From: JAILZP01 sp037444185
GTDB lineage: Bacteria; Bacillota; Desulfotomaculia; Desulfotomaculales; Desulfocucumaceae
Direction of reading: 5' to 3'
Assembly: GCA_037444185.1 (NCBI GenBank)
Contig: JBBIMW010000034.1
Coordinates: 1-27,554, forward strand
DNA: 27,554 bases
The position numbers and the translations under genes are program-made. Below are positions 1-6,053 of the stretch, one piece after another (position 1 is the first letter of the stretch; each line of letters starts with the position of its first letter). The notes under the pieces are model-generated. The model saw nothing but the letters and a program-made list of their open reading frames with translations, did no database searches and was not told the origin of the DNA.

Positions 1-29
1 AGGGATGTTTGCCATTTTGCCCGCAGCGG

Positions 30-1220
30 CTAACCGGTCATCCCCAGTTCACCGGCTAGGGCCGTAAAGGCGGGGAGGGAGTTAAGTATTATTTTTTTGT
101 CGACGCAGTATGCCAGCCTGAAATAGCCCGGCATTCCGAAGCCGGATCCGGGAACCAGGAGCAGGTTGTATTTCTGGGCCACCCTGACGAATTCAACATC
201 GTCGGACAGGGGGGATTTGGGGAACAGGTAGAAGGCCCCCTGGGGCTTGACTATTTCAAAGCCCAGGGAGGTCAGGTGGTTGTAAAGCAAGTCTCTTTTT
301 ATTCGGTACTCTTCAATGTCCACCGTTTCCTTTTGCAGTTTTGCCACAATTCTCTGCATTAGTGCGGGGGCGTTGACAAAGCCAAGGGTCCGATTGGCGA
401 AGATCATACCTTCCAGCAGTATACTGACGGCATCGGCTCCTGGATTTACCGCTATGTAGCCGATCCGCTCGCCGGGGAGGGCCAGATCCTTGCTGTGGGA
501 GGTGACCGATATGCTGTTGCGGTATGAGTTAAGGGCGTTGGGCACCCTAATTCCATCGTAAACTATCTTGGCGTACGGATCATCTGAAACAAGGTATATT
601 GTTTTGCCCAGTTCTTCCGATTTTCTGGTCAAAAGCTGGCCCAGGCCGTCCAGTACCTCTTTTCCATATACCACTCCGGTCGGGTTGTTGGGGGAATTGA
701 TCAGTAACACCTTGGTCATCGGATTGATGGCATCGGCCAAGGCCTTGAGGTCTGGCTGGAAGCCGGGGCCGGTTGGAATGTCCACTGTTTTTCCGGAGTG
801 GTTGTCCACGTAGAATTTATATTCGACAAAAAAGGGTCTGAAAACTATTACCTCCTCCCCTTCTTCAAGGAGGGCTTTCAGTACCACATTTATGGCGCCG
901 CCGGCACCGGCTGTCATCACAATGTGCCCGGCACCGATGGGCAGGCCGGTGTCTTTGGCCAGTACTTCGGCCACGGCCGCCCTTGTTTCGGGGTAACCGG
1001 CATTGCTCATATACCTGTGCATGCCCGGGACGGGGTTTTCAGCCAGCCTCCTGAGTTCCTCCAGGAATTTCGCTGGAGGTTCCAAGTCCGGGTTGCCCAG
1101 GGTGAAATCGTACACATTTTCGGGGCCGTGGATAGCCTTGAGCTTTTCCCCCTCTTCGAACATCTTTCTGATCCAGCTGGCTCCGGACAGAAACCGCTCG
1201 ATTTTCCTGCTTATGGTCAT
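30..1220 (-). CDS. PLP-dependent aminotransferase, class I/II (fold type I)
   Basis: A 396-residue protein with the landmarks of fold-type I aminotransferases: a glycine-rich cofactor-phosphate segment (MTAGAGGAINVVLKALL, about residues 103-119), the NSPNNPTG motif near residue 175, and SHSKDLALPGERIGYIA near residues 240-256, whose lysine is the expected Schiff-base residue and whose arginine is the usual phosphate ligand. The family transfers amino groups between amino acids and 2-oxoacids in the cytoplasm. The length is normal for aspartate/aromatic-type enzymes. The substrate cannot be read from the sequence. The N-terminal segment (IRKMFEEG) resembles a clostridial subgroup with no assigned pathway. 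The gene is transcribed away from the SDR gene at 1425, and about 200 bp of AT-rich DNA between them probably holds both promoters. The fold is certain; the specificity is unknown. Confidence 0.93.
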   Translation of the reverse strand: MTISRKIERFLSGASWIRKMFEEGEKLKAIHGPENVYDFTLGNPDLEPPAKFLEELRRLAENPVPGMHRYMSNAGYPETRAAVAEVLAKDTGLPIGAGHIVMTAGAGGAINVVLKALLEEGEEVIVFRPFFVEYKFYVDNHSGKTVDIPTGPGFQPDLKALADAINPMTKVLLINSPNNPTGVVYGKEVLDGLGQLLTRKSEELGKTIYLVSDDPYAKIVYDGIRVPNALNSYRNSISVTSHSKDLALPGERIGYIAVNPGADAVSILLEGMIFANRTLGFVNAPALMQRIVAKLQKETVDIEEYRIKRDLLYNHLTSLGFEIVKPQGAFYLFPKSPLSDDVEFVRVAQKYNLLLVPGSGFGMPGYFRLAYCVDKKIILNSLPAFTALAGELGMTG

Positions 1221-1424
1221 ACCTCAAACACCTCTTTTATATGCTCTTGATTACACTATTGCAATTCTATGGCCGGGCAGAAAAACCTTTACTTTTCTGT
1301 AATCCACGTAAAATTATTATAAGTTGAATATTACTGCTAAATATTTTAAAGATTGAAGGATTATTAAAAAGAACATAGAAAATATTTTTGACCTCAGCAA
1401 AAAACGGTTTAAGGGGGAATCGGT

Positions 1425-2192
1425 GTGGAAATAAAAAACGCCACCGCCATTATCACCGGTGGGGCTTCTGGTCTGGGCGAAGCCACGGCTGTGCGGCTTT
1501 ACAGCGAAGGGGCAAATGTGGTGCTGGCTGACTTTAACGGTGAGAAGGGAAGGGCGTTAGCCGAAAAGCTTGGGGAAAGGGCCGCCTTCGTTCTTACGGA
1601 TGTCACCGACACGGCCCAGGTGCAGGCCGCTGTGGACCTGACGGTGGAAAAATTCGGGCGGCTGGACCTGCTTGTCAACTGCGCGGGCACCGGAATTGCC
1701 GTCAGAACTCTGTCCAAGTCGGGCCCCCACAATCTTGATTTATTTAAAAAAGTGGTTGAAATCAACCTCATCGGGACCTTCGACATGATCAGGCTGGCGG
1801 CTGAAAAAATGGCCAAAAACGAACCCAACCAGTGGGGCGAGAGGGGGGTAATTGTGAACACCGCCTCGGTGGCAGCCTTCGACGGGCAAATCGGTCAGGC
1901 GGCCTATTCAGCCTCCAAGGCCGGTGTGGTGGGCATGACCCTGACCATCGCCAGGGATCTGTCCGGTATTGGCATCAGGGTAATGACCATCGCCCCGGGT
2001 CTGTTCGATACTCCTCTACTGGCGGCCCTTCCGGAGGAGGCCAGGGCCTCCCTGGGCAGGCAAGTTCCATTCCCGCCCAGGCTGGGCAGGCCCGATGAAT
2101 ATGCCATGCTGGTTCAGCATATTGTAGAAAACGCCATGCTCAATGGGGAGACCATAAGGCTGGATGGGGCCATCCGCATGGCGCCGAAGTAG
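1425..2192 (+). CDS. Short-chain dehydrogenase, HSD10-like (3-hydroxyacyl-CoA dehydrogenase type)
   Basis: A 255-residue classical SDR. It has the GGASGLGEA nucleotide-binding motif at residues 12-20, DVTD near 59, the NCAG motif near 85, the catalytic Ser in VNTASVAAF, and Tyr-x-x-x-Lys in AAYSASKAG. The segment IRVMTIAPGLFDTPLL and the C-terminal LDGAIRMAPK are characteristic of the 17-beta-HSD type 10 / 3-hydroxy-2-methylbutyryl-CoA dehydrogenase branch. These enzymes oxidise short or branched 3-hydroxyacyl-CoA with NAD+, for example in isoleucine or fatty acid breakdown. The start is a GTG, with AAGGGGG about 8 bases upstream. No thiolase or acyl-CoA dehydrogenase lies alongside, so the pathway is inferred from the family only. 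Two hairpins follow the stop codon. Confidence 0.93.
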   Translation: MEIKNATAIITGGASGLGEATAVRLYSEGANVVLADFNGEKGRALAEKLGERAAFVLTDVTDTAQVQAAVDLTVEKFGRLDLLVNCAGTGIAVRTLSKSGPHNLDLFKKVVEINLIGTFDMIRLAAEKMAKNEPNQWGERGVIVNTASVAAFDGQIGQAAYSASKAGVVGMTLTIARDLSGIGIRVMTIAPGLFDTPLLAALPEEARASLGRQVPFPPRLGRPDEYAMLVQHIVENAMLNGETIRLDGAIRMAPK

Positions 2193-2207
2193 TTGATGAT
2201 CGGGCCT

Positions 2208-2274
2208 CCGGTTTATGAAACCGGGACCACGGGCTTAACCTGAAATGGAAAGCCAGCTGTCAAGGCTGGCTTTC
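2208..2274. terminator. Tandem hairpins between convergent genes
   Basis: Two inverted repeats follow the SDR stop codon. CCGGTTT/AAACCGG (2208-2224) has a three-base loop. GAAAGCCAGC/GCTGGCTTTC (2248-2274) is a 10-bp stem with a seven-base loop. The second overlaps the stop of the small minus-strand gene at 2260, so it could end transcripts from both sides. Neither has a long T-tract, so termination is plausible rather than proven. Confidence 0.5.
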
Positions 2275-2442
2275 GTCGTCCCTGGTGTAATAAAATTCAT
2301 TTTCCCTGCGGTGCTTCATTCTCCTGGCGGTGTACCAGGTGATCAGCCCTCCGAGAACGGCGGCCAGGGATATAGCCCCGCCGATGGCTACCGGGCTGCC
2401 GGCCTTCTTTTTCGACTTCATGCGGAAAATCATATTTAACAT
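2260..2442 (-). CDS. Small single-span membrane protein, function unknown
   Basis: A predicted 60-residue protein. It has a basic N-terminus (RMKSKKK), one hydrophobic helix (IGGAISLAAVLGGLITWYTA) and a charged C-terminal tail (ARRMKHRRENEF), suggesting a one-helix membrane protein. I do not recognise a family. A GTG at 2451 extends the frame by three residues, but GAGGTGG lies directly before the ATG at 2442 with suitable spacing, so 2442 is preferred. It lies just downstream of two spore-coat-like genes on the same strand, so a sporulation role is possible but unproven. The stop codon lies in a terminator-like hairpin. Confidence 0.55.
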   Translation of the reverse strand: MLNMIFRMKSKKKAGSPVAIGGAISLAAVLGGLITWYTARRMKHRRENEFYYTRDDESQP

Positions 2443-2568
2443 ATAAACCACCTCGGGATTATTATTTCCTTGATTTCGGTTTTAGTCATAGGGAAAATAA
2501 TGTTATTAAAATGATTGAGATGCGGGAGGCACTGCCCACATCTCATCTCTCAGGCTTTTAAAATAGTT

Positions 2569-2925
2569 TTATTGTAATGCTCCCGGATAGTATGGAAACT
2601 GTGTCTGGTGGTTTATAAACTGCTGTTGTGTCTGCATCAGTTTTTGGGGCTGTTCAGGCTCCAGGGAATACCAGCCCTTTCTAAACATGAGGTTGAATAC
2701 ATCCCTTGCCTGTCTGTGCGTTTCCAGCATAATGTTCACAACGTCCTGGTGCAGTATATGGTGGCTGGCTTCCCTGGCAAACACATTGTAATTGTCAGTC
2801 AGGTATTTCAAGCTTGCCAGGGTGTCGTTGGTCATGTCCCGGTCGTTCATCTGGGGGCCTTTTACGCCGGGAAGCATTCCCGACTGGGGGTTTTGTATTT
2901 TATTTTGTTGTTGCATCATAACCAT
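2569..2925 (-). CDS. CotF-family spore coat protein
   Basis: A protein of about 118 residues resembling the Coat F domain: a Q/N-rich N-terminus, then NDRDMTNDTLASLKYLTDNY, a histidine-containing helical stretch (FAREASHHILHQDVVNIM), and the typical C-terminal FRKGWYSLEP segment. CotF-like proteins are small helical-bundle components of the spore coat in bacilli and clostridia. The frame opens at ATG 2925, but AAAGGCGG abuts that codon, so the ATG at 2919 has better ribosome spacing; the difference is two residues. The gene ends a two-gene unit with the related coat gene at 2935, about 9 bp apart. Expression late in the mother cell is expected from family knowledge; no sporulation promoter was confidently seen. 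Confidence 0.85.
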   Translation of the reverse strand: MVMMQQQNKIQNPQSGMLPGVKGPQMNDRDMTNDTLASLKYLTDNYNVFAREASHHILHQDVVNIMLETHRQARDVFNLMFRKGWYSLEPEQPQKLMQTQQQFINHQTQFPYYPGALQ

Positions 2926-2934
2926 CCGCCTTTC

Positions 2935-3204
2935 TTAAAAACTGGCTTGATTTGCTGGGTTGACGTGGCCCAGCAGTCTCATGTAGTGATTCATGTGCAT
3001 CTGTCCGGCTGAGTCAAGGGCCATTTTGATCTCCGGGTCCACAGCTTCCCTGGCGAAGTGGAAGCATTTTTTCATGGCGGTCAGTTCCCATGACATGGCG
3101 TCTTTAAGGTACAGGTGGTCCTTGGTGGAAATCACCCTGGGCGGCTCCGGCATAACCGGCATTTGTTGGAACTGGCCGGCTTGGAAGAACATGTTTGTCT
3201 GCAA
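2935..3204 (-). CDS. CotF-like spore coat protein, companion of the 2569 gene
   Basis: A protein of about 89 residues with the motif pattern of short clostridial coat proteins usually encoded next to a CotF-domain gene: PPRVISTKDHLYLKDAMSWE, then AMKKCFHFAREAVDP, then a C-terminal MHMNHYMRLLGHV helix. It probably forms a ferritin-like helical pair with its neighbour. Start choice: an open GTG at 3213 sits on top of the GAGGAG ribosome site, while the TTG at 3204 is about 8 bases from it and is preferred. The ATG at 3192 is too distant. The gene comes directly before the second coat gene and after the radical SAM gene on the same strand. Confidence 0.8.
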   Translation of the reverse strand: MQTNMFFQAGQFQQMPVMPEPPRVISTKDHLYLKDAMSWELTAMKKCFHFAREAVDPEIKMALDSAGQMHMNHYMRLLGHVNPANQASF

Positions 3205-3246
3205 AAAAACCACTCCTCGAATTATTTTTAATATTGTTTACCGTTC

Positions 3247-4149
3247 TCATTGTTTTATCCCTAAATTTTTCATGCCCAGTCTCCGGGCCAGGGACACCAC
3301 TTCCCGGTATTCCCCCGGAGTGATGCGCCTGCTGAGCTCCTCGTAATGGAAGGCCCGGTGGGCCGGATAGTACTGGTCCATTATGTTTATATAGGTGTCC
3401 CTGGATATTTCATCGGCCAGAAATTTAATCACCAGCTCCGATTTGGCCAAGTTGCCGGGCAGGACTAGGTGCCGGACCAAAAGCCCTCTTATTGCCACTC
3501 CCCGGCCGTCAATCTCCAGATCCCCCACCTGCCTGTGCATTTCCCTGACCGCCAGCTTTGCCGAAGTAAAATAATTCTTCACCCCCAGGTATTTTTCACC
3601 GGCACAGTCATCCCCGAACTTAATGTCGGGCATGTATATGTCCACTACTCCGTCCAGTATTTGCAGCAGTTCGGGCGAGTCGTACCCTCCGGTGTTGTAC
3701 GCCAGGGGTGTCCTAAGCCCTTTTTCCACCGCCGCTTCAAGGGCTTCAAGTATCTGCGGCACAAAATGGGTGGGGGAGACCAGGTTGATATTGTGGCAGC
3801 CCAAGTTTTGCAGTTTCAACATTATTTTTGCCAGCTCACTGGAAGTTATTTCCTTTCCCTCGCTTCGGTGGGATATTTCATAATTTTGGCAAAAAACACA
3901 GCCGAGGTTGCAGTTGGCAAAGAAGACGGTTCCTGAGCCATGTCTTCCCACCAGCACTCTTTCCTCACCGAAGTGCGGGCCGTAGCTGCTGACAGCGGCG
4001 TTCCTGCCGCTCCGGCAAACCCCCGGCCCGCCGCCGTACAGACGGTTCACCCCGCACCGTCGGGGGCATAAACTGCAGCTTTCAAGCAGGGTAAGGGCCT
4101 GTTCAACTTTTTGGCGCAGTTCTTCCCGGGTCATTTTCTCATAGCCCAT
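3247..4149 (-). CDS. Radical SAM protein, PflA-related (COG1313 / PflX type)
   Basis: The radical SAM cluster motif C-x3-C-x2-C is clear (FANCNLGCVFCQNYEIS). An upstream cysteine set (SCSLCPRRCGVN) probably binds an additional metal or iron-sulfur centre. Later segments (INLVSPTHFVPQILEAL, AYNTGGYDS, DIYMPDIKFGD) match the uncharacterised COG1313 branch of pyruvate-formate-lyase-activating-enzyme homologues. The reaction is not established. The open frame runs to 4236, but the extra residues are not family-like and the ATG at 4149 follows a G-rich stretch, so 4149 (300 residues) is preferred. It is cytoplasmic and oxygen-sensitive by family, fitting an anaerobe. It lies just upstream of the two coat genes with a 43-bp gap, so co-transcription is possible. 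Confidence 0.85.
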   Translation of the reverse strand: MGYEKMTREELRQKVEQALTLLESCSLCPRRCGVNRLYGGGPGVCRSGRNAAVSSYGPHFGEERVLVGRHGSGTVFFANCNLGCVFCQNYEISHRSEGKEITSSELAKIMLKLQNLGCHNINLVSPTHFVPQILEALEAAVEKGLRTPLAYNTGGYDSPELLQILDGVVDIYMPDIKFGDDCAGEKYLGVKNYFTSAKLAVREMHRQVGDLEIDGRGVAIRGLLVRHLVLPGNLAKSELVIKFLADEISRDTYINIMDQYYPAHRAFHYEELSRRITPGEYREVVSLARRLGMKNLGIKQ

Positions 4150-4295
4150 CGTCGCCACCCCCAGATCTAATATTACCAGGGGACCGTGATAAAAGACCAG
4201 TGGCGGCAAACTATTTAACGATTTATGAAAACGCAAAAAAAAGAACCCGCCAGGATTCTTGCAAGTTCATAGAATTTGTGGATAATTGCATGAAG

Positions 4296-4344
4296 GCCCT
4301 TTTATTCGGGCTCCTGGATCCCGGATTCCGGTAGCCCGAAGGGC
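4296..4344 (-). terminator. Long hairpin downstream of the YjcZ-type gene
   Basis: The arms TTCGGGCT (4305-4312) and AGCCCGAA (4333-4340) pair over 8 bp. They are extended outside a small bulge by GCCC (4296-4299) and GGGC (4341-4344), and inside by an imperfect GGATCC-type match. The structure begins about 10 bases after the stop of the small gene at 4354 on the minus strand. There is no T-tract, so it may protect the 3' end or terminate weakly. Confidence 0.4.
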
Positions 4345-4353
4345 GAATTCGTT

Positions 4354-4470
4354 CTATTTCTTTTCGCCGTAGTATCCGCCGCCGATGCCGCCGTAACTGA
4401 AGAGCAGCAGGATCAGTAACAGAAAGATGATAAAAGAAGATCCGCCGTAGGCGCCGACACCGTAGCCCAT
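4354..4470 (-). CDS. YjcZ-family sporulation micro-protein
   Basis: A 38-residue protein with the signature of YjcZ/YczM-type sporulation micro-proteins: a Gly/Tyr-rich start (MGYGVGAYGGSS), one hydrophobic span (FIIFLLLILLLFS) and a Gly/Tyr-rich end (YGGIGGGYYGEKK). AGAGGAG stands about 7 bases before the ATG. Family members are small hydrophobic proteins found in spores or made during sporulation; their molecular function is poorly known. The gene is transcribed away from the sspH-type gene at 4663 and towards the radical SAM and coat genes. A strong hairpin follows the stop. It is easily missed because it is so short. Family recognition is firm. Confidence 0.85.
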   Translation of the reverse strand: MGYGVGAYGGSSFIIFLLLILLLFSYGGIGGGYYGEKK

Positions 4471-4662
4471 GTTATCACTCCTCTTATGATGTTTTTTGAA
4501 CCGTTATATTTTGCCGATAGTACAGATTATGTGTATCACTATAAAGTTGTGCCCGACATTTTACTGCCGGGCCTTTCTCGAAGGCAGAAAAAGCGGGACG
4601 GGATTAAAGACAACATCCGGTGGGAGAATAACGGTGGATAAAAATGAAAAGGAGGACCGGCC

Positions 4663-4854
4663 ATGGAGTACGAAAGGGCCCTGCAGATTGTCAGGTCGCG
4701 GGAGAGGGTGGAAGTACTGCACGGGAAGAGGCCCGTTTGGATTCATAGTCTTGACCCGGCCAAGAGGACGGCTGACGTCTTTGCCGACGGAGAAAACTAC
4801 ACAGTGCCGGTGGAGGAGCTTGTGGAGGCTGATCCCGGGCTTGGGACGGAATAA
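4663..4854 (+). CDS. sspH: H-type small acid-soluble spore protein (SspH family)
   Basis: A 63-residue protein with the SspH pattern: an N-terminal MEYERALQIVRS, a central VWIHSLDPAKRTADVF and a C-terminal YTVPVEELVEAD. SspH-family proteins are minor proteins made in the developing forespore and packed into the spore core; they are distinct from the DNA-coating alpha/beta SASPs. AAGGAGG lies 7 bases before the ATG. Expression from a forespore (sigma-G type) promoter is expected, but I could not identify one with confidence. The length matches the family. An A-rich/T-rich hairpin follows about 2 bp after the stop. The gene supports assignment of the organism to spore formers. Confidence 0.88.
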   Translation: MEYERALQIVRSRERVEVLHGKRPVWIHSLDPAKRTADVFADGENYTVPVEELVEADPGLGTE

Positions 4855-4855
4855 A

Positions 4856-4882
4856 CAAAAAAAACTAATCAATTGGTTTTTA
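4856..4882 (+). terminator. Probable terminator of sspH
   Basis: AAAACTAA and TTGGTTTT pair (with one G-T wobble) around a TCAA loop directly after the sspH stop. The 5' side is preceded by a run of A and the 3' arm ends in five T, which is a usual intrinsic terminator layout, although the stem is AT-rich. Confidence 0.45.
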
Positions 4883-5016
4883 GAAAACAGAGAAGGAATA
4901 TCTTACATAAGGAGAGAAGAGAAAATAAAAAACAATTATTTCCACGGGTCAGTATCTGCGCAGGGCCTGGGTCTTTGAAGGATTGCAACCGGCTCCGGGA
5001 CAAAGGAGGGTGTTGT

Positions 5017-5274
5017 ATGCGCCTGATTAACGCCGCCGAGATAGTCGTACTTGAGCAGATTAATAAAATCCTCCGGCAGAAAGAAGGTGTATGCAAGTGT
5101 GAAAGGTGCAGGCTGGACATTGACGCTGTGGCCCTGAACAATCTTGCGCCTAACTATGTGGTGTCCACCGAGGGGGAGGTGGTTAGGTCCGTCAGCCAGC
5201 AACCCAGGATTGACGCCCAGCGTCAGCTTGAATACGCCATCCGCCTAGTATCGGAGAGGCCCCACCATATGTAA
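5017..5274 (+). CDS. ComFB-family protein
   Basis: An 85-residue protein with the ComFB pattern: EIVVLEQINKILRQKEGVC, a C-x-C-x2-C cysteine cluster (VCKCERCRLDIDAVAL) and the LNNLAPNYVVST segment. AAAGGAGGG ends 6 bases before the ATG at 5017; the longer open frame upstream lacks a ribosome site and is discarded. ComFB was named from the Bacillus competence operon comF, but most homologues are not competence genes. Some ComFB-like proteins in cyanobacteria have been reported to bind cyclic dinucleotides. Here it stands alone between sspH and a metallo-hydrolase, with no comFA or comFC beside it. The possible cyclic-di-GMP link is inference only. Confidence 0.82.
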   Translation: MRLINAAEIVVLEQINKILRQKEGVCKCERCRLDIDAVALNNLAPNYVVSTEGEVVRSVSQQPRIDAQRQLEYAIRLVSERPHHM

Positions 5275-5341
5275 AGCGAAGTAGTCGAGGGTGAATTTTA
5301 TTTTTGTAATTGCTTGGAGATAAATGGAGGGAGGCAGGACA

Positions 5342-6040
5342 ATGGCCCATAGTGTCAAATGGCTTGGACACGCAGCATGCCAGATAACTTCCAAAAATGG
5401 TAAAGTGGTGCTCATCGATCCCTGGATCACTGGAAATCCGGTCTGCCCCGTCAAAAGGGAAGACATAAAGAAGGCCGACATCATTCTGGTTACCCACGAT
5501 CACTTCGACCATCTCGGCAGCGACATCCCGGATCTGGTGAGGGCAACCGGCGCCGTGGTGATAGCCCAGCCCGAGTTGGCAAATGTGCTGCAGCAGTCCG
5601 GTGTAAGCCAGGAAAACATAATTTTCGGCATGGGCATGAATATCGGCGGGCAGGTGGAAGTGGGCGGAATCAGGATAATCATGACCCAGGCCGTTCATTC
5701 CAGCACGGCGGGCAGCCCGGTGGGTTATATAGTGGTGCTGGAAGACGGCAAGGCTGTGTATCACGCCGGAGACACTGGTGTTTTTGCGGATATGGAGATT
5801 TTGGGCCGTCTTTATAATATTGATCTGGCATTATTGCCCATAGGCGGCGTATTTGTTATGGATCCGGCCCAGGCGGCCTTCAGCCTGACTTTGCTCAAGC
5901 CTAAAAAGGCGTTGCCCATCCATTACGGCACTTTCCCGATATTGGCGCAGGACGCCGGAAGCTTCACAGCACTGGCCCGGGAAAGGGCGCCGGAGACAGT
6001 GGTGGAGGTTGTCGAGCCAGGCCGGGAGATATTGATTTAG
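5342..6040 (+). CDS. UPF0173-type metal-dependent hydrolase (metallo-beta-lactamase fold)
   Basis: A 232-residue protein starting KWLGHAACQI, with the binuclear-metal motif THDHFDHLGSD near residue 52, a GDTGVFADME metal-binding aspartate segment, and a C-terminal PIHYGTFPIL histidine motif. These are the features of the compact UPF0173/YtkL metallo-beta-lactamase-fold hydrolases; their physiological substrate is not settled. The frame opens at ATG 5324, but that segment contains the GGAGGGAGG ribosome site, so the ATG at 5342 is the real start. The gene is followed after 13 bp by nadE on the same strand, so the two are probably co-transcribed. It is predicted to be cytoplasmic, with no signal peptide or membrane helix. 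Confidence 0.9.
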   Translation: MAHSVKWLGHAACQITSKNGKVVLIDPWITGNPVCPVKREDIKKADIILVTHDHFDHLGSDIPDLVRATGAVVIAQPELANVLQQSGVSQENIIFGMGMNIGGQVEVGGIRIIMTQAVHSSTAGSPVGYIVVLEDGKAVYHAGDTGVFADMEILGRLYNIDLALLPIGGVFVMDPAQAAFSLTLLKPKKALPIHYGTFPILAQDAGSFTALARERAPETVVEVVEPGREILI

Positions 6041-6053
6041 TGGGGTTCGGGAA

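Noticed and set aside
1221..1424. Sigma-A promoters in the AT-rich divergent region
   Set aside because: Several TTGAAN and TA-rich hexamers occur, but none forms a convincing pair, so no individual promoter is called.
4339..4350. AAGGGCGAATTC, the junction sequence of common TOPO cloning vectors
   Set aside because: No further vector sequence follows; the bases continue straight into the YjcZ-type gene, and the AAGGGC part is explained by the hairpin. A 12-base match is probably chance.
4496..4978. 160-codon open frame overlapping sspH
   Set aside because: It is in another frame from the recognisable SspH protein, which has the proper ribosome site.
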